From: Aplectana chamaeleonis
Lineage: Eukaryota; Nematoda; Chromadorea; Rhabditida; Cosmocercidae
Direction of reading: 5' to 3'
Assembly: GCA_029168955.1 (NCBI GenBank)
Contig: JAPDOI010001444.1
Span: forward strand, 62,001 to 126,000
DNA: 64,000 bases
The notes beneath the pieces were generated by a model. The model made no database searches. It was not told the origin of the DNA and worked only from the letters and a program-made list of their open reading frames with translations. Both the position numbers and the translations under genes were made by a program. The first letter of the stretch is position 1. Every line of letters begins with the position of its first letter. Of the stretch, positions 36,156-46,474 are shown in pieces.

Positions 36156-38290
36156 TTGAGTCTGAGCCATAAAAATTGGCTCAACCACTAAAACCTATCT
36201 AGATCACACCTAAGTTCCTACATGGTACGATGATTCAAATGAATGGAGGTAATTTCAGCAGAGCGGCCGTATCACTTCTGGCGCCGAGTCGTCTTGTAGT
36301 TCGAGAAACGGTCGATACCCATACTTCCACTATCTCACTGAATAGAGACGAGCAGAGACCATTACACGGCATTCCAAATAGCATAGATCTCGGCTTGACC
36401 TGGGAACGGATATCGTTTTTATATTGTAGCAGTTCATTAAAACGAAACTTGCTGACGCGCCGTGTACGCTTTCCATGCGACTATTATCATTACCACAAGC
36501 GTTCCCCGGATCACCCCTGTATGCATGAATGTTATGGTAGTGTGCACTGCGTCAGCGGAATTTTCACTTGTTGTTTCCTCGTGTTGATATAATGAATTTT
36601 CGGGTGAATTGAAGCATAATTCATTGTGTGTATTGCAATAGTAAAGGGTAAGGACTCATGTGAAGTGATTTACGATGCTTACAATGTATCTCAAATAAAT
36701 GTGGTATTGTGTAAAACAATGTTAGTGTTTCCTGCACGATTCAACTCAAATTTGATAAGCCCCCTCCCCATGAACGATAAACTCAGACGATAGCAGGCCC
36801 TGAGCCCACCCCGAATGCACCCGGAGCCGCGTCCATGTTGCGCTCAGGGTGACAAATTTGGCAATTTCCAGGCCACTTATGTTGCGATGCAGGCCACATA
36901 CGTTGCGCTCCGGGTGCTACCGACAAAATTGAATCACGAAGCGCCCTGAGCGCAACTGTCGGCTGATGATGTCATAGTACATCATCCAGCGTTGACGGTT
37001 GCGCCCCGGGTGCTTTCTATTGATTTTAGCAAAACAGTTGCAAAAAGCGATACCTCGACGTAGTTCAAGAGGCTTCTCTGATAGATTATCGCGCCCATTT
37101 TAGCTTATCGATTTTTCAGTTAAAGAGAATGCAATGGTTTCAACACATTCACCAGAATCACCCCTCCCTACTGAATTTCGCCTTGGATTTGTGTAACTCC
37201 CTTAATTGTCCCTTTTCTAAGCTAGTGCTGATTATGTGATATCGCTAAGCTTATTATACTTTTCTCTCTACTCCTGGATTTTGATTCCGTCACACATTTC
37301 CCCTCAAGATTTCGACTGTTAGAATTCTTCTGACTTTACCTGATTCTCCTCAACTATTCAGTATATTTACCTGAAATATTAGGTACTCACAAAAACCTCC
37401 GATTCCTAAATGCCAGCCCCTAATAAAAAAATTCGAGCGAATGAATGAGTGATTTTGGGCAAAAAAAATACTGCAATAAAATTCGAGCGAACGGATGAAT
37501 AAGCCGAATATAGTATTTTTAGAACACTTTAATTGTGTAAATGAAACAAACAAACCCTCTGCGAAATTTCCGATTGAATGATTTCTTCCAAATAAAGGCT
37601 TTCCGAATCTCCACAGGGAATGATTAGATTTGAATAAAGTTACTAGGAAACTTACGAATGGGTGGATCCGAGCAATTCTTTTTAGCCATCTGAATGCTCC
37701 TAATTTCTGGATATAGACTAAATATTGCGCAGAATTCAGCTTAGAAAAGCAACGGAAAAAGGTCCGTCAAAGTGCATAGTTGCTTACTCATACTGTAGCC
37801 ATAGCTGGCTCGGTTCCAACAATCGATAATGAACAGCTGATAATATTTTTCTTCGTAATGTTTTTTTGTTGTGTTTCTTCCATTTTTCGAGTAATTCTTG
37901 CATTTATGTATGTATCTGCATCAGAAGTAAATAATAATTCCAAAGTGTATGAATATTGGGTGTGTTGGGAGAAAACACTACCATTTCAAACGTCTGCAAG
38001 GAACGAGAGTCTGCAAAGGAGGGTGTTCTCAGAACGACCATCTTCTAGCCTTACCCTAATCTGTCTTGGCCCACCACAGGAATGATACATTGAAGTAAGG
38101 CTAAAAAAAAAGAAATCTCATTATTTAAATCATCAGAATGATTAAACAAAAGTCATTCAAAAGGAAATGAGATAGATGTGTCGACATCGATCAATGTCCG
38201 AAACGCTGGAGTTTGAGGACTTTGAGGACCTGCTGGAGTTTGAGGACCTGCTACTGTCTGAGAAGACAGTCCACGGCAGATAATTTCAAT
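36156..38290. other. no gene seen; GC-rich repeated motif block at 36815-37015
   Basis: A block repeats GTTGCGCTC-GGGTG-like motifs in both orientations (36838, 36900, 36945, 36998) with a GATGATGTCATAGTACATCATC-type hairpin near 36965, suggesting a small foldback element. The 120-codon frame at 36230-36592 and the frame at 37780-38085 have no supporting signals. A short direct repeat AAATTCGAGCGAA occurs at 37427 and 37478. Confidence 0.4.
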
Positions 38291-38294
38291 TTAA

Positions 38295-38844
38295 AGGCAG
38301 TGGTCGCGATCAAATATGCTTGTCGTTTCTTTCTCTCTAAACCCTTTTCTGGGTCTCGAGTAGTAGGACCTATAAGAGAAAACCGCGATAAAAACCACTG
38401 TTCTGGGCCAAATTTGAAGCCTGAACTTTCTTGTCTTTTGATGGTGGACGAGCCCACCCACATCATTGGCATCGATGACCTCTTATATCAAGCACATCAG
38501 CTGGCTTGAAATTGAATTTCAATCAATAAACCTTCGGATTTGTGTACACATCTAGTCAAAAACATTGACTGGCGTGCTTTCTGACATTGCTCAACTGTTT
38601 TTATTAAATAAATTTGCATTTATCTCTTACTCCGAACGTCGATGATTTTTGACTGCCCGGCATGAGACTGAGATCTGTTTTGGCGACGCTGTGCATGTGT
38701 GCACGAACTGGCATCATTGGACCTTAGAAACTCTAATTCTAGCCCGTTTTTCACCGCTCTACCTTCCTAGTTTTTCAGCTGTTTTCGATCTAAGCTGATT
38801 TTTGTAGTTTTTTTCGCTAACGTTTTTCATCGTGACCACTGCCC
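38295..38844. mobile_element. TTAA-type MITE, family D, copy 1 (550 bp)
   Basis: TTAA at 38291-38294 and 38845-38848; ends AGGCAGTGGTCGCGATCAAA and CATCGTGACCACTGCCC. Matches 52975-53526 in the same orientation throughout, including TGGTGGACGAGCCCACC-like core and CATCAGCTGGCTTGAAATTG. Confidence 0.85.
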
Positions 38845-39029
38845 TTAACGTACAGAGCTAGCAAACTTATACGCTCATAACTGTTGCTTATAGAATCACT
38901 CGAGCGGCTAGGATAGGGTTTTTATGACTACCCGCGAGCTCAGAAACTCGCGGCGTCCAACGGGTGGTCGGCAAGCAATCACCTCGCAGCGTGCTTCCCC
39001 ACGACCGCTAAAAAAGGGCGGGACTGCTC

Positions 39030-39283
39030 CCCTAGAGTTGCCTGTCACCACCCCCCCCTCGAGTTGTCCGTCACTCCCCTAGAGTCGTCTGTCGACCACC
39101 CGACAACCGGTAGTTGGATACCTGTCGACCGGTACTCAGTTACCTGTCGACCGTTTATGAGATACCTGTCCACCGGTAGTTGGATAGCAGTCGATCGTTT
39201 GTTGGATATCTGTCGACCGTTTGTAGGATACCTGTCCACCGCTAGATGGATGTCTGTCGGCCGGTAGTTGGACACCTGTAGAC
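39030..39283. repeat. 22-bp tandem repeat with GTCGAC core
   Basis: From 39121 at least seven units of 22 bp (CCTGTCGACCGGTACTCAGTTA type), preceded by three longer units (CCCCTAGAGTTGCCTGTCACC type) from 39030. A related GTCGACAGACAGTCGAT cluster lies at 52895-52960, immediately left of the other family D copy. Confidence 0.8.
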
Positions 39284-39547
39284 CCCGAACATCGATGCCA
39301 CCGGCTCCATAAAATTGCCGCGTTGCGACGAATCATAAACTGCTACCAACCAATATAGTAATCCCACAAATTATGTCCATTAACCTATACCATGTCTTAA
39401 ATAATGGAAGGCTTACCACGATCAGATAATTCAGAAAAGAAAGTTCCTTTTAAAAGTTCAGATGATGTAGTTGCCGAAATTTAGTCATTAGGGGAACTTT
39501 TTGCCTAACTCCAGAATTTCGAAGACGAATATCTAGGCGAAAACGCG

Positions 39548-39990
39548 GGAGTCCGCCGGATGCCGGATAAAGTGTGCGGGACCCCACCGACAAAGCGCCG
39601 GACGCCGGATAAAGTGTATGGCACCCTAGTGGGATTCCGCCGGACGCCGGATAAATTGTGCGGGACCCCACTGACAGTGCGCCGGACGCCAAACAAAGTA
39701 TACGGGGCCCACTTGGCGATGCGCTGGACGCCGGATAAAGTGTGCGGGACCCCACTGACAGTGCGCCGGACGCCGGACAAAGTATACGGGACCCGTTTGG
39801 CGGTACGCCAGACGCCGGATAAAGTGTGCGGGACCCAAATGGGAATACTTCAGACGCCGTAAAACGTATGCGGGAGTCAAGAAAAAGTGCATCAGACGCT
39901 ATAAAAATTTTGCGGGACCCAAATGGGAATACGTTAGATGCCGTGAAAAGGTGTGCAGGACTCTGAAGGAGTGTGCAGGATGTCCTGAAG
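39548..39990. repeat. second locus of the 42-bp minisatellite family
   Basis: About ten units of the form GCCGGATAAAGTGTGCGGGA-CCCCACTGACAGTGCGCCGGAC, all in the orientation of the reverse block at 2758-3748 but diverged in sequence. The units decay into shorter forms toward 39990. Confidence 0.85.
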
Positions 39991-40264
39991 TGTTTGCAGG
40001 CCAAGCCGAGCCGTCACGGCGCCCCTTGAACAATCGGTTTCCGTTTTTTATCTTGTCTTTTCGCTTACTGTGACTACTCGGGCAGGATCACCTTGCCAAT
40101 TTCTGTCTCCTTTCGCCCCTTGAATCCAGCCAGTGCGATTTCCCCAAGCTTAGGTTCGTTACCAATCATCCGAGAGACCACTGATGAGTGCGTGGTGCAG
40201 TGGCAGACATGAAAAAAAAACATGAAAATCGAATGATCACGTCCTAATGTGTTTATCACATGCA

Positions 40265-40530
40265 CAGCCGGTATAAAAGGTGCCTCATCTCACTCGAGCC
40301 CTCATTCGGCATCATGATGCCGGTCCTGGGAGGTGACTTGGAGTCCCTCTCCGGAGGGCAGCATATTTTTGATCGCTCAGGGATAGGGGATCCGACGGCT
40401 GGGGGGTGGGGCGGTTTTCGCCGCGGTCCGCACGGAGTGTGGTTCCTCGCCGCAGACCTCGGCGAAGGTTGCGCCCTTGATGGGGACCGAGGCGGGGATT
40501 TCTCTGCCGAGGACCGCGAAATTCACGCAC
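40265..40530 (+). repeat. dispersed GC-rich repeat I, copy 1
   Basis: From GGTATAAAAGGTGCCTCATC through GGGCAGCATATTTTTGA and GGCGGTTTTCGCCGC to GAACCTCGGCGAAGG-like sequence, it matches 48935-49157 in reverse. It is directly joined on its left to the 74-bp repeat also found inverted at 35073. Origin unknown; no pol III boxes or transposase seen. Confidence 0.65.
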
Positions 40531-40766
40531 CTCTCGAGAAGATGCGGTTTTTAAGAAAAACTAGGGAGAAATTTCGAGAATCGCCCGGACAGCGACCGCA
40601 GTGCCAAGTGCGACTGAATCATGCTCCGAGCAGGACTGCGGTCGCCCGGAGAGCGGCTGCTGTGGCCCGAGTAGATGGCTAATTTTCGCTTGGAGCGGAG
40701 AGACAGCGTCGCTCGAGTCGCTCCCCGGTCTCTCTCCGAGCGATGGTTTGCCTGAGTACTTACCGT

Positions 40767-41430
40767 TTTTTGAGGAAACACAGAAGCAGCCTAGGGCACG
40801 AGAACTACATTTTTGACCTGATTGCGTACCCAAATTTCATGCACCCAGCTGCAAGCTGAAGAGCGCCACACACAAGCACGCTCATGCCTATCATTATTTC
40901 CGCAGGGCTACCGTAACCCTCCTTAAAAAAGTTTCCAGGTGTCAGCTTGGATATGAGCACATCGCACTAGCCAACAAACATGTTTGCACAATTTCGACCT
41001 CCTCAGCTACTTACCAGAGGCTTCTCGAAGAAGTGTGTGAGTGAATGCATACCGCTCTGCCCTTTTATACCCCGCATGTTATGAGCGTGTGTTATCTTTC
41101 GTTATCATGTCTTGTTCAAGAATGGTTACGGTAGCCCTGCGGAAAAAATTATCGGCATGGGCGTGCTTGTCCGCCACACTAGATCAGACCCTGGAAAAAA
41201 TATTCAAGTTCAGGATTGCAATGCAAAATTTACAAGTGACTCTATTAAAAAAGGGTCCTCCAAGCGAAAAAGATTTGGCTCGCGTCAAAAAAAAAACAAA
41301 AGGGGAACTTTAGGAACTACCACTGAGGAGAGGGTACGAAAAATGAACAATATCTTCTCGAAGCGATATTTTTGGTCGACGCTTTTGAACAGCGAAAACA
41401 AACCGTTGTGGTAAACTTAAAGAGTAAGAG
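40767..41430 (+). repeat. inverted pair K, left arm (carries a MITE)
   Basis: The arm starts GAGGAAACACAGAAGCAGC and matches 43113-43518 in reverse complement (CCTGAGGAAACACAGGAGCAG...). It includes an open frame with GKNIQVQDCNAKFTSDSIKK whose counterpart in the right arm reads GKNVQVQDCHAKFTSHSIKK. A 300-bp MITE (40872-41171) interrupts this arm only. Confidence 0.8.
40872..41171. mobile_element. hAT-type MITE with 8-bp target duplication (300 bp)
   Basis: Inverted ends ACAAGCACGCTCATGCC and GGCATGGGCGTGCTTGTC, with pairing to about 48 bp (through CCGCAGGGCTACCGTAACC), flanked by CGCCACAC on both sides (40864-40871, 41172-41179). The right arm of pair K has the uninterrupted site (GCGCCACTCTAGATCAG), which confirms the boundaries. 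Confidence 0.9.
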
Positions 41431-41456
41431 TTCAATGTTTTCCAAGAGGCTTCCTA

Positions 41457-42961
41457 CAGTGCGTTTCATAATTATAGGACGCCCTCGAATTTCCCTATAA
41501 CACTTCTCCCGTTATCGATGGGGCTTTTGAATCAAAACTATTTTTATCGGCTTGAGAAATCACCATTATGGTCATATGTTCAGATCACGTGAGCATCTCA
41601 TCTTTTTTAGAACACAACTTTTCGTTTTTTGGATTGTTTCATAATTATAGGACACCTTAGGTAATCCGCATTTCCTTGTTCATACGAGCGAACTAACGAC
41701 AGTTTCATTGCGAATATGATCTCTGCCTCTGTTTTACACCTCATTCAGGTGATTGAAGACACTTCTTGAAAGTTTTTTTAGAGGACAGTCGTTTTGATTT
41801 GTTCGCTGTCCTCTAACACATCGCGTTTCGCTCTTCCATGGTCTTCATTTGCTGATAGGCCGACATGCCAGGGTAAAATAGACTTAGGTAGCAACCAGGA
41901 TGTCTGGTTATGATTTGAAGCGAATTCTCAATAAAGCGTACGCGGGCCAGGACCAGACTCACACAGAGTTCGGGGTTGAGCATCCTTGCACAACCATTAG
42001 ACTGTAATTTTGTGCAGCACAATATCAGATAAACATCGACAAAGAAGGTGTCTTGTTTAGAGAGATTCACGGGATGACTCGGATCAATTTGGCTCGGCTT
42101 AACAAGGCAACCGGCTCGGGGAAGTTGAGCTGCCTAATCAGTGTTGCATGGCGGATGTTCTTGGAAAATGAAAGGTAGCTGGTTCTTTTTTAGATAATGT
42201 GTTCGAGCAAGAATAAGTCCAACTTGGGTGAATGGTGTAGACAAACATGCTACTGGCATGATATCACCAATGGACAAGGATAGTCCTCTGAATGAAACTT
42301 CGTTAGTGTCCCTGATGTTTATCGGAGCGTTCTGTGAGGCTTGAAAGAGTGAGCTAGCTTGGTTTACCATTTCTGAGTGGAAGGCTACGGCCAATCTTTG
42401 TAGGCAAGCGGGACAAGGCGAGGGTCTAAGCGCATCAGTCCTGAAAAACGTTCGTGGGCAGACAAGACGTGGCTGTATTGGAAGAGCCAACATGTAAACC
42501 TGATCAAATCTTCAAAGAATATCTCAAAGGTACACGGAGACGTCGAATTTACGCAGGTCATAGTCAGGTTAAAGCTGTGGAAGTGAACAAGCGCGTTTTT
42601 CTCGAGGAGTACGACCAAACCAACTTGAAAGTACTTCAAAAACTCCTAAGAAAGACCCAGTAACATCTTTATACGATAGCGAGCATGGCGATGGCCATAC
42701 TTGCTATAAATTTATTGCTTTTCTGTTGGTATGAAGAAAAAGAAACCTGCGGATCAGCTAAAGTGTCCTTTAATTATGAAACAGTCCAAAAAATGAAAAG
42801 TAGTGTTCTAAAAAAGGTGAAGAGCTCGTGGAATCTGGAAAGATGACTTTAATGATTGGTTTTCATTCTGATCATATTAGTCTTGACAGTAAAGCTCCAT
42901 CGTTAACGGTGGAACTGTTAGAGTGAAATTTGAGGGTGTCCTATAATTATGAAACGCTCTG
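41457..42961. mobile_element. Tc1-like element with repeated terminal motifs (1.5 kb)
   Basis: TA on both sides (41455-41456, 42962-42963). Ends CAGTGCGTTTCATAATTATA and its complement. The same TTTCATAATTATAGGACACC motif recurs about 175 bp inside each end (41635 and 42763), so each terminus has an outer and an inner copy, as in IR/DR-type Tc1 elements. Length fits an autonomous Tc1-like element, yet I see no DDE transposase motifs; the interior has minus-strand frames at 42134-42493 and 41813-42070 and a plus-strand frame at about 42460-42663. Confidence 0.8.
42134..42493 (-). CDS. unknown frame inside the Tc1-like element
   Basis: A 119-codon minus-strand frame in the middle of the 1.5-kb element, with segments such as PSPCPACLQRLAVAFHSEM and SFRGLSLSIGDIMPVACLST. 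It is followed by a second minus frame (41813-42070). Neither shows the paired helix-turn-helix or the catalytic aspartates of Tc1 transposases. An overlapping plus-strand frame (YLKGTRRRRIYAGHSQ) follows an acceptor-like GTGGGCAG, so even the strand is uncertain. It may be degenerate transposase or captured sequence. Confidence 0.25.
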   Translation of the reverse strand: MLALPIQPRLVCPRTFFRTDALRPSPCPACLQRLAVAFHSEMVNQASSLFQASQNAPINIRDTNEVSFRGLSLSIGDIMPVACLSTPFTQVGLILARTHYLKKNQLPFIFQEHPPCNTD

Positions 42962-43112
42962 TATTTCTTTCAAGAGATTGTATGAGACTACTCTTATTCG
43001 ATCTATTACTTCTATTGTTTCACTCCCCTCAACAACTGGAGCTAACCGTTTGTGTATGTCAGTTTGACATCATCTTCACTTTCAATGAAAGTTATTAAAA
43101 ACACACATGTTT

Positions 43113-43518
43113 TCAACGGTTCTGGATCATTTTTGGAACCCCAAAGCACTTCCGAGTAGAACTCCGCAACGGTTTGTTTACGCAGCTCAGATGTGTCGAC
43201 CAAGAGTATCGCTTTGAGAGGATATTGTTAAGTTCTCGAACACTTTCCTCACTTCGCTTTCCTGTTGTTCCCTTCTTGTTGGAACGTTTCTGACGCAAAT
43301 TTAACCTTTTTCGCTTGGGAGACCTCTTTTTAATAGAATGACTTGTAAATTTTGCATGACAATCCTGAACTTGAACATTTTTTCCTGATTCTGATCTAGA
43401 GTGGCGCTCTTCAGCTTGCAGCTGGGTCAATGAAATTTGGTTACGCAATCAGATACGGACAACCATGTTAAGAATGTAGCCCCTATACTGCTCCTGTGTT
43501 TCCTCAGGAAACGTTAAA
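43113..43518 (-). repeat. inverted pair K, right arm (empty site)
   Basis: Reverse-complement match to 40767-41430 minus the 300-bp MITE. The minus-strand frame at 43113-43448 keeps the KRKRLNLRQKRSNKKGTT-type basic stretch seen in the left arm, which could be a nuclear-localisation-like segment, but no family is recognised. Confidence 0.8.
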
Positions 43519-43626
43519 TAGTTGAACAAACATTTAACTTTTCGGTCGAAAGGGGGTTATTTCTCACTTCAGTCGTGAGAGATGCGAAAGCTCTCACGCG
43601 GTATTCATCAATATCTCCTCCCACAG

Positions 43627-43772
43627 GGGGAAGGAGGTCTGGGGAACTCTCGGATTTAGAGAAGGATCGGACCAAAGTTGACTTGTATCACAATTTGCGT
43701 CATTGTCTGGAGTCGCTTACCAATTACTCCGAGGAGAGGACACTTTCTAAGGAATTCGCACTCATTATGGAG
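43627..43772 (+). CDS. candidate internal exon, unknown protein
   Basis: Between a strong acceptor (TCTCCTCCCACAG) and a donor (GTAGTT), 146 bp are open in one frame: GRRSGELSDLEKDRTKVDL, then YHNLRHCLESLTNYSEERTL and SKEFALIME. The charged, helix-prone composition is convincing. No partner exons were found; the segment ends 73 bp before the left inverted repeat of the 7-kb unit at 43846, so downstream exons may have been displaced by that insertion. Confidence 0.4.
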
Positions 43773-43869
43773 GTAGTTTTGATGAACTAACGAACAACGG
43801 TGAATTTATGAGCAATTTCTAAAACAACACGGAAGGTTGGAACATACTCAGAAGTTTTGAATCAAGTTA

Positions 43870-44016
43870 AATGTTTCTTATGAGTAAGTTACGTGAAGTC
43901 TTCATGTAACTTACTTTTATGTCACAAGTAACTTATTAATGTCGCAAGAAACTTACTTTTATGTCACCAGTAACTTACTTCTAGTATACACATAACTTAC
44001 CCAGAAGTAACATTTA
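43870..44016. repeat. subterminal tandem repeats, left
   Basis: Six or seven copies of a roughly 22-bp unit containing TAACTTACT (for example TAACTTACTTTTATGTCAC). The complementary motif AAGTTACTTGC is spaced through 50698-50860. Confidence 0.75.
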
Positions 44017-44026
44017 ACTTACTCCT

Positions 44027-45109
44027 TACAAGGGAAGTATAAAAAGCGTAGGTCGGATCTGCCAAAACGACTAGTATGGTTACTATCTTTTCTGGCTCAA
44101 TAGTAAAAATGCGCCGTATCTCGCCGCGAGCAGCAGGTTCAAAAAAGTTATGAGCATTTTTTAAGCCTGACGAAAAGGCGAGGGTTCCCATCAGGCATTT
44201 TTTTTTGGAGTTTCAAAAAATTTTCTCGGATTTAGCTCAAATGTTGTAAGTAGGGGTAATCTAATGTGGTGAACACGAATCTGGAGTCCATTGGTCGAAA
44301 TTTTGAGGCTTACTCTAGGTTACGCTACATAACTTGTCATTTAGGGGTCAAACCCACCTTAGTATTTTGAAAATCGACAAACGGACGTTATATTCGTATT
44401 CTTCACCCCGAATAACCCCCGCATACGAATTTTGAGTAAAATCTGAGACTTTGACCAAACTACCGTATACCCACCGTAATCTACCGTAATCTGCAATACA
44501 TCGATAAACGGACCCCAGATTCGTATTTAGCACACCAAATAACCCTCAGAGAATATTTTTGAGACATATCTGTCGTAGAAAACCGGAAATCTCGAAAGTG
44601 GCGTTTTTCCCTCGAAATTTTCCCCAGTTGGGAAGCTTCAAAGAAAATGAGCCAAAAACTTTTGGATATCGACTAATAAATCTTAAAATCGTGATCAGCG
44701 CCCCAAAAAACCAATCTGGGAGAATTTTAGGTCAAATCTGGAACATTTTTCTAAGACGCTTCCAGAGCCGTCAATTGGTAGAAATAAGCGCCCAACCGAA
44801 AATCCGATCAAGTCCAAAACGCTATCAGTCTGGAAAAAGTGCGGAAAATGTGCGTTTATCCAAAATTTGCTCAGGGGGATGTTTTGGGTGCTGAACACAT
44901 TCATGAGGTCCGTTTCCGGATTTTCCGAAGAATAACGCGATTTTTGGAAGGTACAGAAAGCACAAAAATGAGCTTTTTAAGCTTGTACTTCTAGGAACCT
45001 GCGGCTCACGGCGGGATACTGCGCAGTTTTACTATTGAGCCACAAGAGATACTAACGACACTAGTCGTTTTGGCAGATCAAACCTACGCTTTGCATACTT
45101 CCCTTGTTA
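44027..45109. mobile_element. 1.1-kb TIR element, family G, copy 2
   Basis: Inverted repeats of about 115 bp start TACAAGGGAAGTATAAAAAG and end GCATACTTCCCTTGTTA, and pair through GATCTGCCAAAACGACTAGT and GGCTCAATAGTAAAA. The interior matches that of 20007-21112 although the terminal repeats do not. Non-coding. Confidence 0.75.
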
Positions 45110-45785
45110 GATGAAGGTGACATTGGTGTACAACAATCGCGCACGCGTGGCGGTGTGATCGGCCCGTGAGAGGTGCTGCCCCCTCCTCCAGCTTTGAATC
45201 CTGTGCGGTCCCCTCACTCCCATAAAAATTGTGATTTTGAGCCTTGTCAGAACCAATTTTCTCATGGAATTTTTGAAGACTTTTCCACTAAAAAATGATT
45301 TTTTTTAAATTTTTTTTCGAAAAACTTTAAAAAACCCTGGAGAGAAGTTTTGTGAGCCAAATTTACTCTTAAATTGCTCGAATTTTTTCATAAAAAAGTA
45401 AAGAATTATTTAATAATTGTTTCATTCACAAATTTCAGAAAATTATAGAGGAGATTAAAAAACTGGTAAATGAAAAATCAGGAGAAATAGTTCGTTTTGA
45501 TTTGAACACTTAACTCTAAGAGGTGGAAAGAAATGTTGTTTCAAAAAGTTGTTTTAATAAAATAATCGTTTTTAAGATATATCTCTGTTGCTGGCTAGAA
45601 GAACTCGAAAAGAAGAAGGAAGGAATGAGCATCTTCAAATGTCTATTTAACACGATTTCAACGTTTAATAAAGTTTTGATTTGTGCTCCCAGTGGATTTG
45701 ATAGAAAGAATTGTGTATAAAAACGTTTAAGCTACTATGCATAATACATTTATGGCATACGAAATCGAACAGAAAAAAAATTATA
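45110..45785. other. no gene seen; AT-rich 3' flank of the next gene
   Basis: Poly-A/T rich. It begins with a short GC-rich stretch (GCGCACGCGTGGCGGTG) and then runs up to the stop of the minus-strand gene at 45786. Confidence 0.45.
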
Positions 45786-46474
45786 TCACATGACGGACTC
45801 AGAGTCTTCTCCGTACGTGGTGTGGCGGATCTCCGCGCGACGAGCCGCGTTCCTTATCTGAAACGACTAAATATAAGTAAGTAAAAATGTTAGTGTTGAA
45901 GACAGTTCAAGAAAAGAACATACAAATCTGTCCCGACTGTCTCCAGCGGTGATGGGTGCGACGTGCGACGCCGCTTCCAGATGGTCGATTGCGGCGTCGC
46001 GACGTCGCACGCGGAACTCGTAGCGCCTGCGGATGCGCCCGACCTGAATACCAAAATTAATTATGATTTCTTGCACTGGTATAATACAATAAGAATTAAA
46101 CAAAATCTTACCCCTCAAAAGGCAGCGAGAAGAGTGGTGAAGAAGAGGGCGAGGCCGGAGAGGACTTCGCCCACGTCCTGCCAGCGGAAGGCCATGCAGG
46201 AGTCCTGCATACCCTTCACGCTGGCCTCCAGCTCCTCCAGTTGGCTCAGAATCTGATTCAGCCGGACATCAATCGGCACTTGTGAGTGGGAGCAGGGGGC
46301 TCCTTATCCGCCTTTTCCACATCACGACCCCCCACTCTCACCCAACGAGCCAAGCCAAGGCTTGCAAGCTGAAAATAAAAAGTATTTCCGAGATAAGATA
46401 TTCAGAAAAAAACACACAATCATAAAAACAGTGAAGAACGCCAGAAGATGGCCGTGAGGTAGCATTATGAGATG
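45786..46474 (-). CDS. five-exon host gene: signal-like start, one membrane span, in-frame TGA
   Basis: Minus strand, join of coding exons 46418-46465, 46342-46368, 46112-46252, 45924-46043 and 45786-45857. Introns are 49, 89, 68 and 66 bp, all GT-AG (GTGTGT, GTGAGA, GTAAGA, GTATGT donors; TTTTCAG, AATCAG, ATTCAG, TTTCAG acceptors) and all phase 0. A CTTTCAG nine bases before the ATG looks like a spliced-leader acceptor. The product starts MLPHGHLLAFFTVFMILASL (signal peptide or anchor), continues with a short coiled-coil-like ILSQLEELEASVKGMQ, then a hydrophobic VGEVLSGLALFFTTLLAAF. The next codon is TGA (46115-46117), GGG follows, and the two last exons continue in the same frame with a basic VGRIRRRYEFRVRRRD and end GEDSESVM before TGA. 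Read through, it would be 135 codons; as written it stops after 70. No family recognised. Either a nonsense allele or pseudogene, or a short protein with unusually coding-like 3' exons. Confidence 0.6.

Noticed and set aside
38920..39010. Possible promoter or CpG-like element
   Set aside because: The block recurs next to another family D MITE copy, so it is better explained as part of a repeat.
39030..39283. Possible CRISPR-like array
   Set aside because: Units of 22 bp are contiguous with no spacers and the organism is a eukaryote.
46340..46470. Single-exon 48-codon frame starting at 46465
   Set aside because: Splicing at GTGTGT and TTTTCAG gives a phase-kept continuation with better composition; the unspliced frame ends in low-complexity sequence.
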